Shown here piece by piece: positions 27,111 through 35,206 of a stretch of DNA of 64,000 nucleotides. The translations under genes were made by a program, and so were the position numbers. The notes under the pieces are model-generated. The model had not been told where the DNA came from. It did not search any database and was given only the letters and a program-made list of their open reading frames with translations. How positions within the stretch are numbered: the stretch's first letter is position 1; each line of letters begins with the position of its first letter. The DNA comes from Oscillospiraceae bacterium (GTDB taxonomy: Bacteria; Bacillota; Clostridia; Oscillospirales; Acutalibacteraceae), in assembly GCA_015065685.1 (NCBI GenBank), contig SVPU01000004.1, positions 62,001 through 126,000 of the forward strand, given 5' to 3'.

Positions 27111-27830
27111 ATGGCAGAAAAAAGAAAAAATGAAACGCTTGAGCAACAAAGAAGAGCCCGTGAAGAATTTTTAAAGCTGAAACAAATGCAAAACGGCGAG
27201 ATTGAACAGGCTTCAACCGTAAAAGAAGAATATAAACCCAAAACATTCAACGAAAAAATGGAGAACTTTTGGTTTCATTATAAGTGGCATACGATTGCTA
27301 TTTTGTTGGCTTTGGTTTTTCTTTGCATAAGTATCACACAGTGCGCAGGCAGAACTAATTACGATATGGAAATCGTATATTTTGCCTATAAGCCGATACA
27401 AGATACCCGACTGGAAAAAATAACCGAATATTTTGAGAATGTAACCGAAGATATTAACGGCGATGGCGAGGTTCAGGTGCAAATAATTAATTGCAGTATA
27501 AATAAATCGCCAACAGCCTCCGATTATGATATGGCCATTATTCAAAAATTGCAGACAACCTTGGCAGGTAACGGTAAAGCGGTGCTTTACATAACCGATA
27601 GTGAGGCTATGGAGTATTTAGAAAACATCGGAATAGAGGGCGGCATATTTGAAAAAAGTATTAAGCTTGAAAGCCAATTCTACGAAGCTGTTGACAACAA
27701 AGAAGCCCCTGTTTTGCCGCAGGATTTGCAAATTTCTTTGAGAAGAATTAAAGGAACGACTGTGGAAAATAAAAAGGAAACAAAGGAAATTTATTCGGAA
27801 TCACTTGAAATTTTAGAAAAGATAAATTAG
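27111..27830 (+). CDS. Single-pass membrane protein of unknown function
   Basis: 239 residues from the ATG at 27111 behind AAAAGGTG. A charged, probably helical cytoplasmic N-terminus (about 1-60) leads into a conserved-looking KMENFWFHYKWH segment. One transmembrane helix (about 63-82) ends at a Cys, and an external domain of about 155 residues follows (YDMEIVYFAYKPIQD, then SDYDMAIIQKLQTTLAG). The FWYHYKWHT-type juxtamembrane motif recurs in uncharacterised Clostridia membrane proteins. I cannot assign a family. Monocistronic with its own promoter; the next gene has another. Confidence 0.75.
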   Translation: MAEKRKNETLEQQRRAREEFLKLKQMQNGEIEQASTVKEEYKPKTFNEKMENFWFHYKWHTIAILLALVFLCISITQCAGRTNYDMEIVYFAYKPIQDTRLEKITEYFENVTEDINGDGEVQVQIINCSINKSPTASDYDMAIIQKLQTTLAGNGKAVLYITDSEAMEYLENIGIEGGIFEKSIKLESQFYEAVDNKEAPVLPQDLQISLRRIKGTTVENKKETKEIYSESLEILEKIN

Positions 27831-27866
27831 TTTTTGGGGTTTTGAATAGTATTTTTAAAAAAACTA

Positions 27867-27896
27867 TTGACAAAACAAGGTGTTTAGTGTGATAAT
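27867..27896 (+). promoter_or_regulatory. Promoter of rsmD-coaD
   Basis: TTGACA (27867-27872), 18 bases, GATAAT (27891-27896). Confidence 0.7.
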
Positions 27897-27949
27897 ATAT
27901 AAGGTATTATAGATATATTATGCCTATATTATTTCTTTTGGTGATACAG

Positions 27950-28492
27950 ATGCGAGTTATTACAGGCTCTGCAAGGGGTAAGCGACTTATAACACCTGAG
28001 GGTCGTGATGTGAGACCTACTCCCGAAAAGGTGAAGGAAGCCCTTTTCAGCGCTTTGCAATTTGATATTGAAGGCAGAAGGATATTGGATTTATTCGCAG
28101 GCTCAGGTCAGCTTGGCATTGAGGCTTTAAGCCGCGGTGCTGAGTCGGCGGTGCTGGTTGATAATTCGGCTATTTCTGTTAGAACTGCAACCGCAAATGT
28201 TTCTTCTTGCGGCTTTGAGGGCAAGGCACGGGTTGTGCGTTCTGATTTTGCAACCTATTGTGCAATGAGCAGGGAAACCTTTGATATCGTGTTTTTAGAC
28301 CCACCCTATAACGAGGGGCTGTTAGTTCCCGCAATTAAGGCTGTTTTGCCGTTGCTCAGCGATTATGCAACCGTTGTGTGCGAGCATCCGCCCGAGGTTG
28401 TGTTGGATGAGGAAATCGGCGGTTTAAAAATATGGCGCACTTATCGTTACGGTAAGATTTTAATCACCGTTTACAGAAAGGGTGATTTTTAA
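27950..28492 (+). CDS. rsmD: 16S rRNA (guanine-966-N2)-methyltransferase
   Basis: SAM-dependent methylase of small-subunit rRNA. 180 residues from the ATG at 27950 (RVITGSARGKRL is the family start); an in-frame ATG at 27920 has no ribosome site and adds a hydrophobic stretch unlike the family. Motif I LDLFAGSGQLGIEALSRGA and the catalytic LDPPY are clear. The last codon overlaps the coaD start (TAATG). The rsmD-coaD pair is a widespread arrangement. Confidence 0.95.
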   Translation: MRVITGSARGKRLITPEGRDVRPTPEKVKEALFSALQFDIEGRRILDLFAGSGQLGIEALSRGAESAVLVDNSAISVRTATANVSSCGFEGKARVVRSDFATYCAMSRETFDIVFLDPPYNEGLLVPAIKAVLPLLSDYATVVCEHPPEVVLDEEIGGLKIWRTYRYGKILITVYRKGDF

Positions 28493-28977
28493 TGAAAGAA
28501 AATATTGCACTTTGTCCCGGAAGCTTTGACCCCGTAACAAAAGGCCATCTTGACATTATAACAAGAGCCTCTAAAATGTTTCAAAAGGTTATTGTTGTTG
28601 TGGCAAGTAATTCTTCTAAGAATTGCTTTTTCAAGCCTGAAGAAAGGGTAGAGCTAATTAAGAAATGCATAACCAATCTCTCAAATGTTGAGGTTGTGCA
28701 TTATGATGGTTTGCTTGCGGATTATGCGGCCGAGGTTGGTGCTACCGCAATTATAAAAGGTCTTAGAGCTATGTCGGATTTTGAATATGAATTCCAGATG
28801 GCGCTCACAAACAAAAAACTTAATCCCAATGTTGAAACCCTGTTTCTCACAACGGCGGCAGAAAATATGTATCTCAGCTCAAGCATGGTTAAGCAAATTG
28901 CCTCAATGGGCGGAGATATAGAAAGCTTTGTTCCGCAAGTGATTATGCAGGATATTATAGAAAGAATTAAAAAATAA
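28492..28977 (+). CDS. coaD: Phosphopantetheine adenylyltransferase
   Basis: Penultimate step of coenzyme A synthesis: 4'-phosphopantetheine plus ATP gives dephospho-CoA. 161 residues, the usual length. Nucleotidyltransferase signature CPGSFDPVTKGHLDI (the TxGH motif) at the N-terminus, then KGLRAMSDFEYEFQMA and the C-terminal YLSSSMVKQIAS equivalent to ISSTxxR. Translationally coupled to rsmD. Confidence 0.97.
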   Translation: MKENIALCPGSFDPVTKGHLDIITRASKMFQKVIVVVASNSSKNCFFKPEERVELIKKCITNLSNVEVVHYDGLLADYAAEVGATAIIKGLRAMSDFEYEFQMALTNKKLNPNVETLFLTTAAENMYLSSSMVKQIASMGGDIESFVPQVIMQDIIERIKK

Positions 28978-29010
28978 TAAATCCGGTAAAACCGGTTGGA
29001 GGAAGAAAAA

Positions 29011-29469
29011 ATGACACTTGATGAATTACTAGAACAGTTTGACGAAGTTCTTGACAGCGGCATTAAAATTCCCGGCAAAAAGACCCTTGTTGATATCGAA
29101 AAGTTAAGAGCTGTGGTTGATGACATTCGTCTCAACATTCCCGCTGAAATTAAGCAGGCTAAAGGAATCGTTGCTGACAGAGCAGACATTATCACAAACG
29201 CTAAACGCGAAGCTGATGGAATAATCAGAAATGCTGAAGAAAAAGCTAAGGCTATGGTAGCTCAGGAAGAAATCGTAAAGCTTTCTCAGGCTAAGGCTGC
29301 AGAGATTATTGCAACTGCTCAGACAAAGAGCCGCGAAATGAGAAAAGCTGCTCAGGATTTTGTTGATGATATTATGCGCCGTGCAGATGAGGGACTCACC
29401 GCTAACCTTGGTGAAGTTCGCAAAACACGCGCAGCATTAAAGCAGCAGATTCCCACAACAAAGGATTAA
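29011..29469 (+). CDS. Coiled-coil protein resembling ATP synthase subunit B / V-type subunit H
   Basis: A 152-residue, alanine- and charge-rich, nearly all-helical protein with no membrane segment. ATG at 29011 behind GGAGGAAGAAAAA; an upstream TTG would swallow the ribosome site. The central AKREADGIIRNAEEKAKAMVAQEE repeat is the pattern that makes databases label such proteins V-type ATPase subunit H or subunit B-like, but no ATPase operon is near. It follows coaD by about 30 bases and ends in a terminator. Conservation next to coaD in related Clostridia is my recollection; a DivIVA-like scaffold role is speculative. Confidence 0.8.
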   Translation: MTLDELLEQFDEVLDSGIKIPGKKTLVDIEKLRAVVDDIRLNIPAEIKQAKGIVADRADIITNAKREADGIIRNAEEKAKAMVAQEEIVKLSQAKAAEIIATAQTKSREMRKAAQDFVDDIMRRADEGLTANLGEVRKTRAALKQQIPTTKD

Positions 29470-29485
29470 TATTTAAGGTCTTTTA

Positions 29486-29525
29486 AAAAGCACCTCTGGG
29501 TGAGGTGCTTTTGATTTGTTTTTTG
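29486..29525 (+). terminator. Terminator of the rsmD-coaD-coiled-coil operon
   Basis: AAAAGCACCTC / GAGGTGCTTTT with loop TGGGT, followed by a T-rich tract. Confidence 0.85.
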
Positions 29526-29546
29526 GTTTGAAAGGAGAAAGTGTAA

Positions 29547-32500
29547 GTGTATAACAACATTTCACCTAATCTTAATTTTGTTGAAGAAGAAAAGAAAATA
29601 GAAAAGTTTTGGGAAGAGCATAAGATATTCGAAAAGAGTATCGAGTCAAGAGCCAAGGGCGAGCCTTATGTGTTCTATGACGGCCCACCCACTGCAAACG
29701 GCAAGCCACACATAGGCCACGTTCTTACCCGCGTTATTAAGGATATGATTCCGCGTTACAGAACAATGAAGGGCTATATGGTGCCTCGCAAAGCGGGTTG
29801 GGATACACATGGTCTTCCTGTTGAGCTTGAGGTTGAGAAGCTTTTGGGTCTTGATGGTAAGGAGCAGATTGAAGAATATGGTCTTGACCCCTTTATTGGC
29901 CACTGTAAAGAAAGCGTTTGGAAATATAAGGGAATGTGGGAAGATTTCTCAAAGACTGTTGGCTTCTGGGCCGATATGGATGACCCTTATGTTACTTATC
30001 ATAACGATTTTATTGAATCTGAGTGGTGGGCATTAAAGCAGATTTTCGAAAAGGGACTTTTATATAAAGGCTTTAAGATTGTGCCTTATTGTCCCCGTTG
30101 CGGAACTCCGCTTTCTTCACACGAGGTAGCTCAGGGCTATAAAAATGTTAAAGAACGCAGTGCGGTGGTTCGTTTTAAGGTTGTGGGTGAGGATGCTTAT
30201 TTCCTTGCTTGGACCACAACTCCGTGGACACTTCCTTCTAACGTGGCTCTTTGCGTTAACCCCGATGAAACCTATTGCAAGGTAAAAGCAAACGATGGTT
30301 ATGTTTACTATATGGCTAAGGCTTTGCTTGATAAGGTGCTTGGTAAGTTAGCAACTGAAGAAACCGCTGCATACGAAATCATAGAAGAATTCGTTGGAAC
30401 AGACCTTGAGCACAAGGAATATGAGCCTTTGTTTGATTTTGTGAAGCCTGTTTGCGAAAGACAGAACAAAAAAGGTCATTTCATCACTTGCGACAGTTAT
30501 GTTACAATGACTGACGGTACGGGTATTGTTCACATTGCACCCGCTTTCGGTGAAGATGATGCCAAGGTTGGCAGAAAATATGATTTGCCGTTTGTTCAGT
30601 TTGTTGACGGAAGCGGTAATCTCACTGAGGAAACTCCTTATGTTGGCACATTCGTTAAGGATGCTGACCCAATGGTGCTTAAAGATTTGGATGCAAAGGG
30701 ACTCCTTTTTGATGCGCCCAAATTTGAACACGATTATCCGCATTGTTGGCGTTGCGATACTCCGCTTATTTACTATGCGAGAGAATCTTGGTTTATCAAG
30801 ATGACCGATGTTAAGGATGACCTTATCCGCAACAATGATACTATTAATTGGATACCCGAAAGTATTGGTAAGGGCCGTTTTGGCGACTGGCTCAAGAATG
30901 TTCAGGATTGGGGTATTTCAAGAAACAGATATTGGGGAACACCTCTTAATATCTGGACCTGCGAATGCGGTCATATGCATTCTATCGGCAGTATTGAAGA
31001 GCTTAAATCGATGTCTGATAATTGTCCCGAAGATATAGAGCTTCACAGACCTTATATCGACGGCGTTACTATCAAGTGTGCTAAGTGCGGTAAGCAGATG
31101 CACAGAGTGCCTGAGGTTATTGACTGCTGGTTTGACTCGGGTGCAATGCCTTTTGCACAACACCATTATCCCTTTGAAAATAAGGAATTGTTCGAGTCGC
31201 AGTTCCCGGCAGACTTTATTTCTGAGGCTGTTGACCAGACAAGAGGCTGGTTCTATTCATTACTTGCCATTTCAACTTTGATATTTAATAAAGCACCTTA
31301 TAAGAATGTTATAGTGCTCGGACATGTTCAAGATGAAAACGGTCAGAAAATGAGTAAATCAAAGGGTAATGCAGTTGACCCGTTTGATGCACTTGAAAAG
31401 TTCGGCGCAGATGCTATTCGTTGGTATTTCTACACTAACTCTGCTCCGTGGCTTCCCAACCGTTTCCATGATAAAGCCGTAACAGAGGGTCAGCGCAAGT
31501 TTATGGGTACTCTTTGGAATACCTATGCTTTCTATGTGCTTTATGCGAATATAGATAAGTTTGACCCCACTAAATATAATATTAGTGATTACGAGCTCAC
31601 TGTTATGGATAAGTGGCTGTTATCGCGTCTTAATTCAACTGTAAAGGCAGTTGATGAAAACCTCGGTAACTACCGTATTCCCGAGGCTGCCCGTGCTTTG
31701 CAGGATTTTGTTGATGAAATGAGCAACTGGTATGTAAGACGTGGCAGAGAGCGCTATTGGGTTCAGGGTATGACCGATGATAAGATTGCGGCTTACTTAA
31801 CCCTCTACACCGCTTTGGTTACAATTTCAAAAACAGCCGCTCCGATGATTCCTTTTATGGCTGAAAATATCTATCAGAATCTTGTTGTTAATCTTGATTC
31901 TTCTGCACCTGAAAGTATCCACCTTTGCGATTTCCCGAAGGTAGAAGAAGCTTTAATTGATGAAAAGCTTGAAGAACAGATGGAAAAGGTTCTCGAAATT
32001 GTGGTTCTTGGCCGTTCTGCAAGAAATGGTTCAAGCCTTAAAAACCGTCAGCCGTTAGCTGAGATGTATGTTCAGCTTGAGGGCGAGTTAGAAGATTCTT
32101 ACACCGATATTATAAGAGATGAGCTTAATATTAAGAATGTTTCATTTACTAACGATGTTGGTAACTTTGTAACCTATAGCTTTAAGCCACAGCTTAAAAC
32201 CTTAGGCCCGAAATACGGCAAGCAGTTAGGCGAAATCAGAAATATTCTTACCGAAATTGATGGTTCTGCCGCAAAGGCCGAGCTTGATGCAAATGGTGTA
32301 CTCAAGCTTAATATCTCTATCGGTGAAATTGAATTGTCTGCTGAGGATTTGCTTATTGAAGCAAAACAAAAGGAAGGCTTCTTCACTGTAAGTGATAGGG
32401 GAATAACCGTTGCTATTGATACAACTCTTACCGAAGAGCTTGTTGAAGAAGGCTTTGTTCGTGAACTTGTTAGCAAGCTTCAAACAATGCGTAAGGAAGC

Positions 32501-32696
32501 AGGCTTCAATGTTACAGACCATATTGCTATTACAATTAGCGGCAGCACAAAGGTTACTGATATTGCTATAAAGAAGGCGGCTGATATTTCTTCCGACACA
32601 CTTGCCGATTCACTTGTTGTTGGAGAGGTTAAGGGCTTTGTAAAAGAATGGGATATCAACGGTGAAAGCGTTACAATAGGAGTTGAGAGACTTTGA
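29547..32696 (+). CDS. ileS: Isoleucyl-tRNA synthetase
   Basis: A 1049-residue class I synthetase. HIGH motif in ANGKPHIGHVL (about residues 49-60), editing (CP1) domain about 190-400 with TTTPWTLPSN, KMSKS in GQKMSKSKGNAVDP (about 600), then an anticodon domain and a long C-terminal region. Length and C-terminal style point to the eukaryote-like type 2 enzyme, the class associated with mupirocin insensitivity; that assignment is inference. GTG start 10 bases after AAAGGAG. Unlike many Firmicutes ileS genes it has no T-box; only 77 bases, holding a terminator, separate it from the previous gene. Confidence 0.97.
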   Translation: MYNNISPNLNFVEEEKKIEKFWEEHKIFEKSIESRAKGEPYVFYDGPPTANGKPHIGHVLTRVIKDMIPRYRTMKGYMVPRKAGWDTHGLPVELEVEKLLGLDGKEQIEEYGLDPFIGHCKESVWKYKGMWEDFSKTVGFWADMDDPYVTYHNDFIESEWWALKQIFEKGLLYKGFKIVPYCPRCGTPLSSHEVAQGYKNVKERSAVVRFKVVGEDAYFLAWTTTPWTLPSNVALCVNPDETYCKVKANDGYVYYMAKALLDKVLGKLATEETAAYEIIEEFVGTDLEHKEYEPLFDFVKPVCERQNKKGHFITCDSYVTMTDGTGIVHIAPAFGEDDAKVGRKYDLPFVQFVDGSGNLTEETPYVGTFVKDADPMVLKDLDAKGLLFDAPKFEHDYPHCWRCDTPLIYYARESWFIKMTDVKDDLIRNNDTINWIPESIGKGRFGDWLKNVQDWGISRNRYWGTPLNIWTCECGHMHSIGSIEELKSMSDNCPEDIELHRPYIDGVTIKCAKCGKQMHRVPEVIDCWFDSGAMPFAQHHYPFENKELFESQFPADFISEAVDQTRGWFYSLLAISTLIFNKAPYKNVIVLGHVQDENGQKMSKSKGNAVDPFDALEKFGADAIRWYFYTNSAPWLPNRFHDKAVTEGQRKFMGTLWNTYAFYVLYANIDKFDPTKYNISDYELTVMDKWLLSRLNSTVKAVDENLGNYRIPEAARALQDFVDEMSNWYVRRGRERYWVQGMTDDKIAAYLTLYTALVTISKTAAPMIPFMAENIYQNLVVNLDSSAPESIHLCDFPKVEEALIDEKLEEQMEKVLEIVVLGRSARNGSSLKNRQPLAEMYVQLEGELEDSYTDIIRDELNIKNVSFTNDVGNFVTYSFKPQLKTLGPKYGKQLGEIRNILTEIDGSAAKAELDANGVLKLNISIGEIELSAEDLLIEAKQKEGFFTVSDRGITVAIDTTLTEELVEEGFVRELVSKLQTMRKEAGFNVTDHIAITISGSTKVTDIAIKKAADISSDTLADSLVVGEVKGFVKEWDINGESVTIGVERL

Positions 32697-33025
32697 GTAA
32701 GAAAGAAAAAACAGAAGTAGTATTTGAGGATATTGCTTCATATTCCACCAAAGCTAAAAAATCATTTTCAAAAGAATATGCCGAGGGCTCTTTCAAAAAT
32801 ATTGATAAAGTGATAAAGGTTATAGCCTTTATTGTTTCAATTTGTGTGTTTTTGGTTTTTGCGGCAATTGCGGCAATTCTGATTTTGCTTGATAAGATGT
32901 TCTTGGCCGTGGCTGTGGGTGTTCTTGTTATTGGAATAGTAATTTCACTCATATTCCTATATTTAATATATGGAACGGGACATATTATTTCCCAAAACAA
33001 AGAGATTTTGAAAAGACTCGATTAA
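32693..33025 (+). CDS. Small two-helix membrane protein
   Basis: 110 residues. A basic, charged N-terminal 40 residues is followed by two transmembrane helices (about 45-65 and 70-93) and a short charged tail. TTG start overlapping the ileS stop (TTGA), with AGGAG 10 bases upstream, so it is translated from the ileS message. I recognise no family. Confidence 0.7.
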   Translation: MSKKEKTEVVFEDIASYSTKAKKSFSKEYAEGSFKNIDKVIKVIAFIVSICVFLVFAAIAAILILLDKMFLAVAVGVLVIGIVISLIFLYLIYGTGHIISQNKEILKRLD

Positions 33026-33050
33026 AAATTAAAATTTAATAGTAGCCTTA

Positions 33051-33098
33051 ACGGGCTCTGATTTGTATGTTTTATGCAAATCAGAGCCCGTTTTTTTG
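33051..33098 (+). terminator. Terminator of ileS and the small membrane gene
   Basis: ACGGGCTCTGATTTG / CAAATCAGAGCCCGT, a perfect 15-bp stem with an 11-base loop, then TTTTTTT. Confidence 0.95.
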
Positions 33099-33135
33099 TT
33101 TATTTATTAAAAAATTGTATTTTTGAAAAAAATCC

Positions 33136-33164
33136 TTGATTTTTATAAAAAAAGGGTTTATAAT
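33136..33164 (+). promoter_or_regulatory. Promoter of the mraZ division/wall cluster
   Basis: TTGATT (33136-33141), 17 bases, TATAAT (33159-33164). Drives the cluster that starts at 33240. Confidence 0.8.
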
Positions 33165-33171
33165 AGCATTG

Positions 33172-33237
33172 TAGTGGTGCAAAGTGTATCAAAAATACAT
33201 AGAAATGTTTTAAAGTGGTGAATTTGGAGGTGAAATT
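33172..33237 (+). promoter_or_regulatory. Candidate MraZ operator boxes
   Basis: TAGTGGTGCA and AAGTGTATCA stand one helical turn apart just past the predicted start of transcription. A further AAAGTGGTGAATTTGGAGGTG runs into the ribosome site. MraZ autorepresses through short GTG-containing repeats at this place in other bacteria. The match is by eye and the exact consensus differs between lineages. Confidence 0.4.
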
Positions 33238-33239
33238 CT

Positions 33240-33665
33240 ATGCTTTTTGGTGGCTTCGATCATAAAATTGATAAAAAGGGTAGAGTTTTCATCCCATCTG
33301 CTTTCAGAGAAGAGCTTGGCGAAAGCTTTATAATTTGCCGCGGTATTTATGGAAAACGCTGCCTTTGTGTTTATTCAAAAGAACAATGGAGCAGCTTGGT
33401 TGAAAAAATCGGCACCTTGCCGAGCAGCAAATCAAGTAATGTTAAGCGCTTCTTATATGACGGCGCGTTCAATGTTGAGTTTGACACACAGGGAAGAATT
33501 TTGGTTCCGCCTGTTTTGAGAGAATATGCAAATTTCGATACAGAGGTTCATATTATCGGCATGGATACAAACCTTGAAATTTGGAATGCGGACATCTGGA
33601 ATGAAGAAAATAATAACAACACTCTTGAATCAATAAGTGCTGTTATGGAAGAGCTCAATTTTTAA
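33240..33665 (+). CDS. mraZ: Transcriptional regulator MraZ
   Basis: 141 residues; double AbrB-like (SpoVT/MraZ) DNA-binding protein that forms a ring and regulates its own cluster. Two half-repeats: FDHKIDKKGRVFIPSAFRE (about 6-24) and FNVEFDTQGRILVPPVLRE (about 77-95). ATG behind GGAGGTG. The stop is two bases before rsmH, the usual first pair of the division/cell-wall cluster. Confidence 0.96.
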   Translation: MLFGGFDHKIDKKGRVFIPSAFREELGESFIICRGIYGKRCLCVYSKEQWSSLVEKIGTLPSSKSSNVKRFLYDGAFNVEFDTQGRILVPPVLREYANFDTEVHIIGMDTNLEIWNADIWNEENNNNTLESISAVMEELNF

Positions 33666-33667
33666 TT

Positions 33668-34588
33668 ATGAATTTTGAACATATATCTGTGTTATTGAAT
33701 GAGACTGTGGGCGCACTTGATATCAAGCCCGACGGTATATATGTAGATGGTACTGCGGGTGGGGCAGGGCATTCTATAGAGATTGCCAAGAAACTTAAAA
33801 GCGGAATGCTTATAGCGCTTGACCGCGACCCCGATGCAGTTAAAATTGCCACTGAGAGACTCAAAGGTTTGCCAGCAAAGGTTATTAACAGCAATTTTAG
33901 TCAGATGGATTCTGTTCTATCGGAACTTTCTATTAAGAAGGTTAATGGAATTATGCTCGACTTAGGCGTTTCTTCGCATCAGCTTGATACTGCCGAGCGC
34001 GGTTTTTCTTACCATAAGGAAGCCCCGCTTGATATGCGAATGAGCCAAAGCGGAATAAGTGCCGAAGATATTGTTAATAATTACAGCGAAAAGGAATTGG
34101 CTGATATATTCTTTAAATATGGCGAAGAAAAGTTTTCTTTTAAAATTGCAAATCAAATTGTTAAAAGAAGAGCTGAAAAGCCAATTAAAACAACTACCCA
34201 ATTAGCAGAGATTATTGCATCTGCCGTTCCGGCCGCTGCAAGAAGAGATGGTCATCCCGCAAGAAAGTGCTTTCAGGCAATAAGAATTGCGGTTAATGAT
34301 GAGCTTGGCGCTTTAACCGAGGCAATTGAAAAATGCTTTGATTTGCTTGAAAAGGATGGTATTCTCGCAATAATAACCTTCCATTCACTTGAGGATAGAA
34401 TTGTGAAGCAAAGCTTTAAAGAATTTTGCACCGGCTGTGTTTGCCCGCCCGATTTTCCTGTTTGTGTTTGCGGAAAAACACCGAGGGGCCGACTCGCCAG
34501 CAGAAAGCCCATCGAACCCTCGAAAGAGGAAATAGCACAAAATCCAAGAAGCCGAAGTGCTAAGCTTCGCGTAATAATAAAGAATTAG
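33668..34588 (+). CDS. rsmH: 16S rRNA (cytosine-1402-N4)-methyltransferase
   Basis: Formerly MraW; SAM-dependent methylase acting in the ribosomal P site. 306 residues. VDGTAGGAGHS (SAM site), MLDLGVSSHQLD, and the C-terminal LEDRIVKQSFKE with two CxC pairs and NPRSRSAKLRV are all family hallmarks. Second gene of the cluster. Confidence 0.97.
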   Translation: MNFEHISVLLNETVGALDIKPDGIYVDGTAGGAGHSIEIAKKLKSGMLIALDRDPDAVKIATERLKGLPAKVINSNFSQMDSVLSELSIKKVNGIMLDLGVSSHQLDTAERGFSYHKEAPLDMRMSQSGISAEDIVNNYSEKELADIFFKYGEEKFSFKIANQIVKRRAEKPIKTTTQLAEIIASAVPAAARRDGHPARKCFQAIRIAVNDELGALTEAIEKCFDLLEKDGILAIITFHSLEDRIVKQSFKEFCTGCVCPPDFPVCVCGKTPRGRLASRKPIEPSKEEIAQNPRSRSAKLRVIIKN

Positions 34589-34635
34589 CCAAAATGTTTT
34601 GATTTTGGCAACTAAAAAGAAAGGAGCAAAAGAAT

Positions 34636-35103
34636 ATGGACAATTTAAAATATTATAATGATAACTTGGCATATGATTTTGAAATGTTTATGCCAAAGCC
34701 CGCTTATGCTCCTAACACAAAGGATAATATCGTTGCGATGCCGCGCGTGGCCCAAAAAACCAAGAAAAGACAAGCCGCAGCAACAAAGGCGCTTTCTGTG
34801 CCTTTAACGCTAGTTTTGTGTGCTTGTTTTATATTGGCGGCACTATGCGGAAACATAACCTTAAGATTAAAGATTAACGAGGTTAACTCTGAAATCAATG
34901 ATATGAAATCGGCTATTGCTGAGCTTGACAGTGAAAAAACTGCGCTCGAGATGGAAATGCAACGCCGAATCTCTTATGCAAACCTTGAGGTTGAGGCTAC
35001 TGAACTCGGAATGAAGAAACCTGAAAAGGAAAATGTTACCTATATAAGAGTGAACGATAAAAATGCCGCGATAACATCGGACGGTAGCTTTGTTAGTGAG
35101 TAA
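34636..35103 (+). CDS. ftsL: FtsL-like septum protein
   Basis: 155 residues in the ftsL position. A Pro-rich cytoplasmic N-terminus and basic KKRQAAATK lead into one transmembrane helix (about 54-76), then a leucine-zipper-like coiled coil (about 78-112, heptads through INEVNSEINDMKSAIAEL). The C-terminus ends in the ELGMKKPEKENVTYI pattern. Such bitopic proteins join DivIB and DivIC in the divisome. Sequence identity within the family is low; the call rests on topology and context. RBS AAAGGAGCAAAAG. Confidence 0.8.
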   Translation: MDNLKYYNDNLAYDFEMFMPKPAYAPNTKDNIVAMPRVAQKTKKRQAAATKALSVPLTLVLCACFILAALCGNITLRLKINEVNSEINDMKSAIAELDSEKTALEMEMQRRISYANLEVEATELGMKKPEKENVTYIRVNDKNAAITSDGSFVSE

Positions 35104-35138
35104 TAAACGAAAATTTAGATTAATATAATATTTTTGGG

Positions 35139-35168
35139 TATACGAGAGTTGAATTTTTCGACTCTCGT
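35139..35168 (+). other. Intercistronic hairpin between ftsL and the PBP gene
   Basis: TACGAGAGT / ACTCTCGTA with a loop of about 11 bases, not followed by a T-run. It could slow or attenuate transcription or protect an mRNA end inside the cluster; a full terminator is unlikely. Confidence 0.5.
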
Positions 35169-35206
35169 ATTCGGGTATATATTGAATGTGAACGGAGGCG
35201 TGAAAA

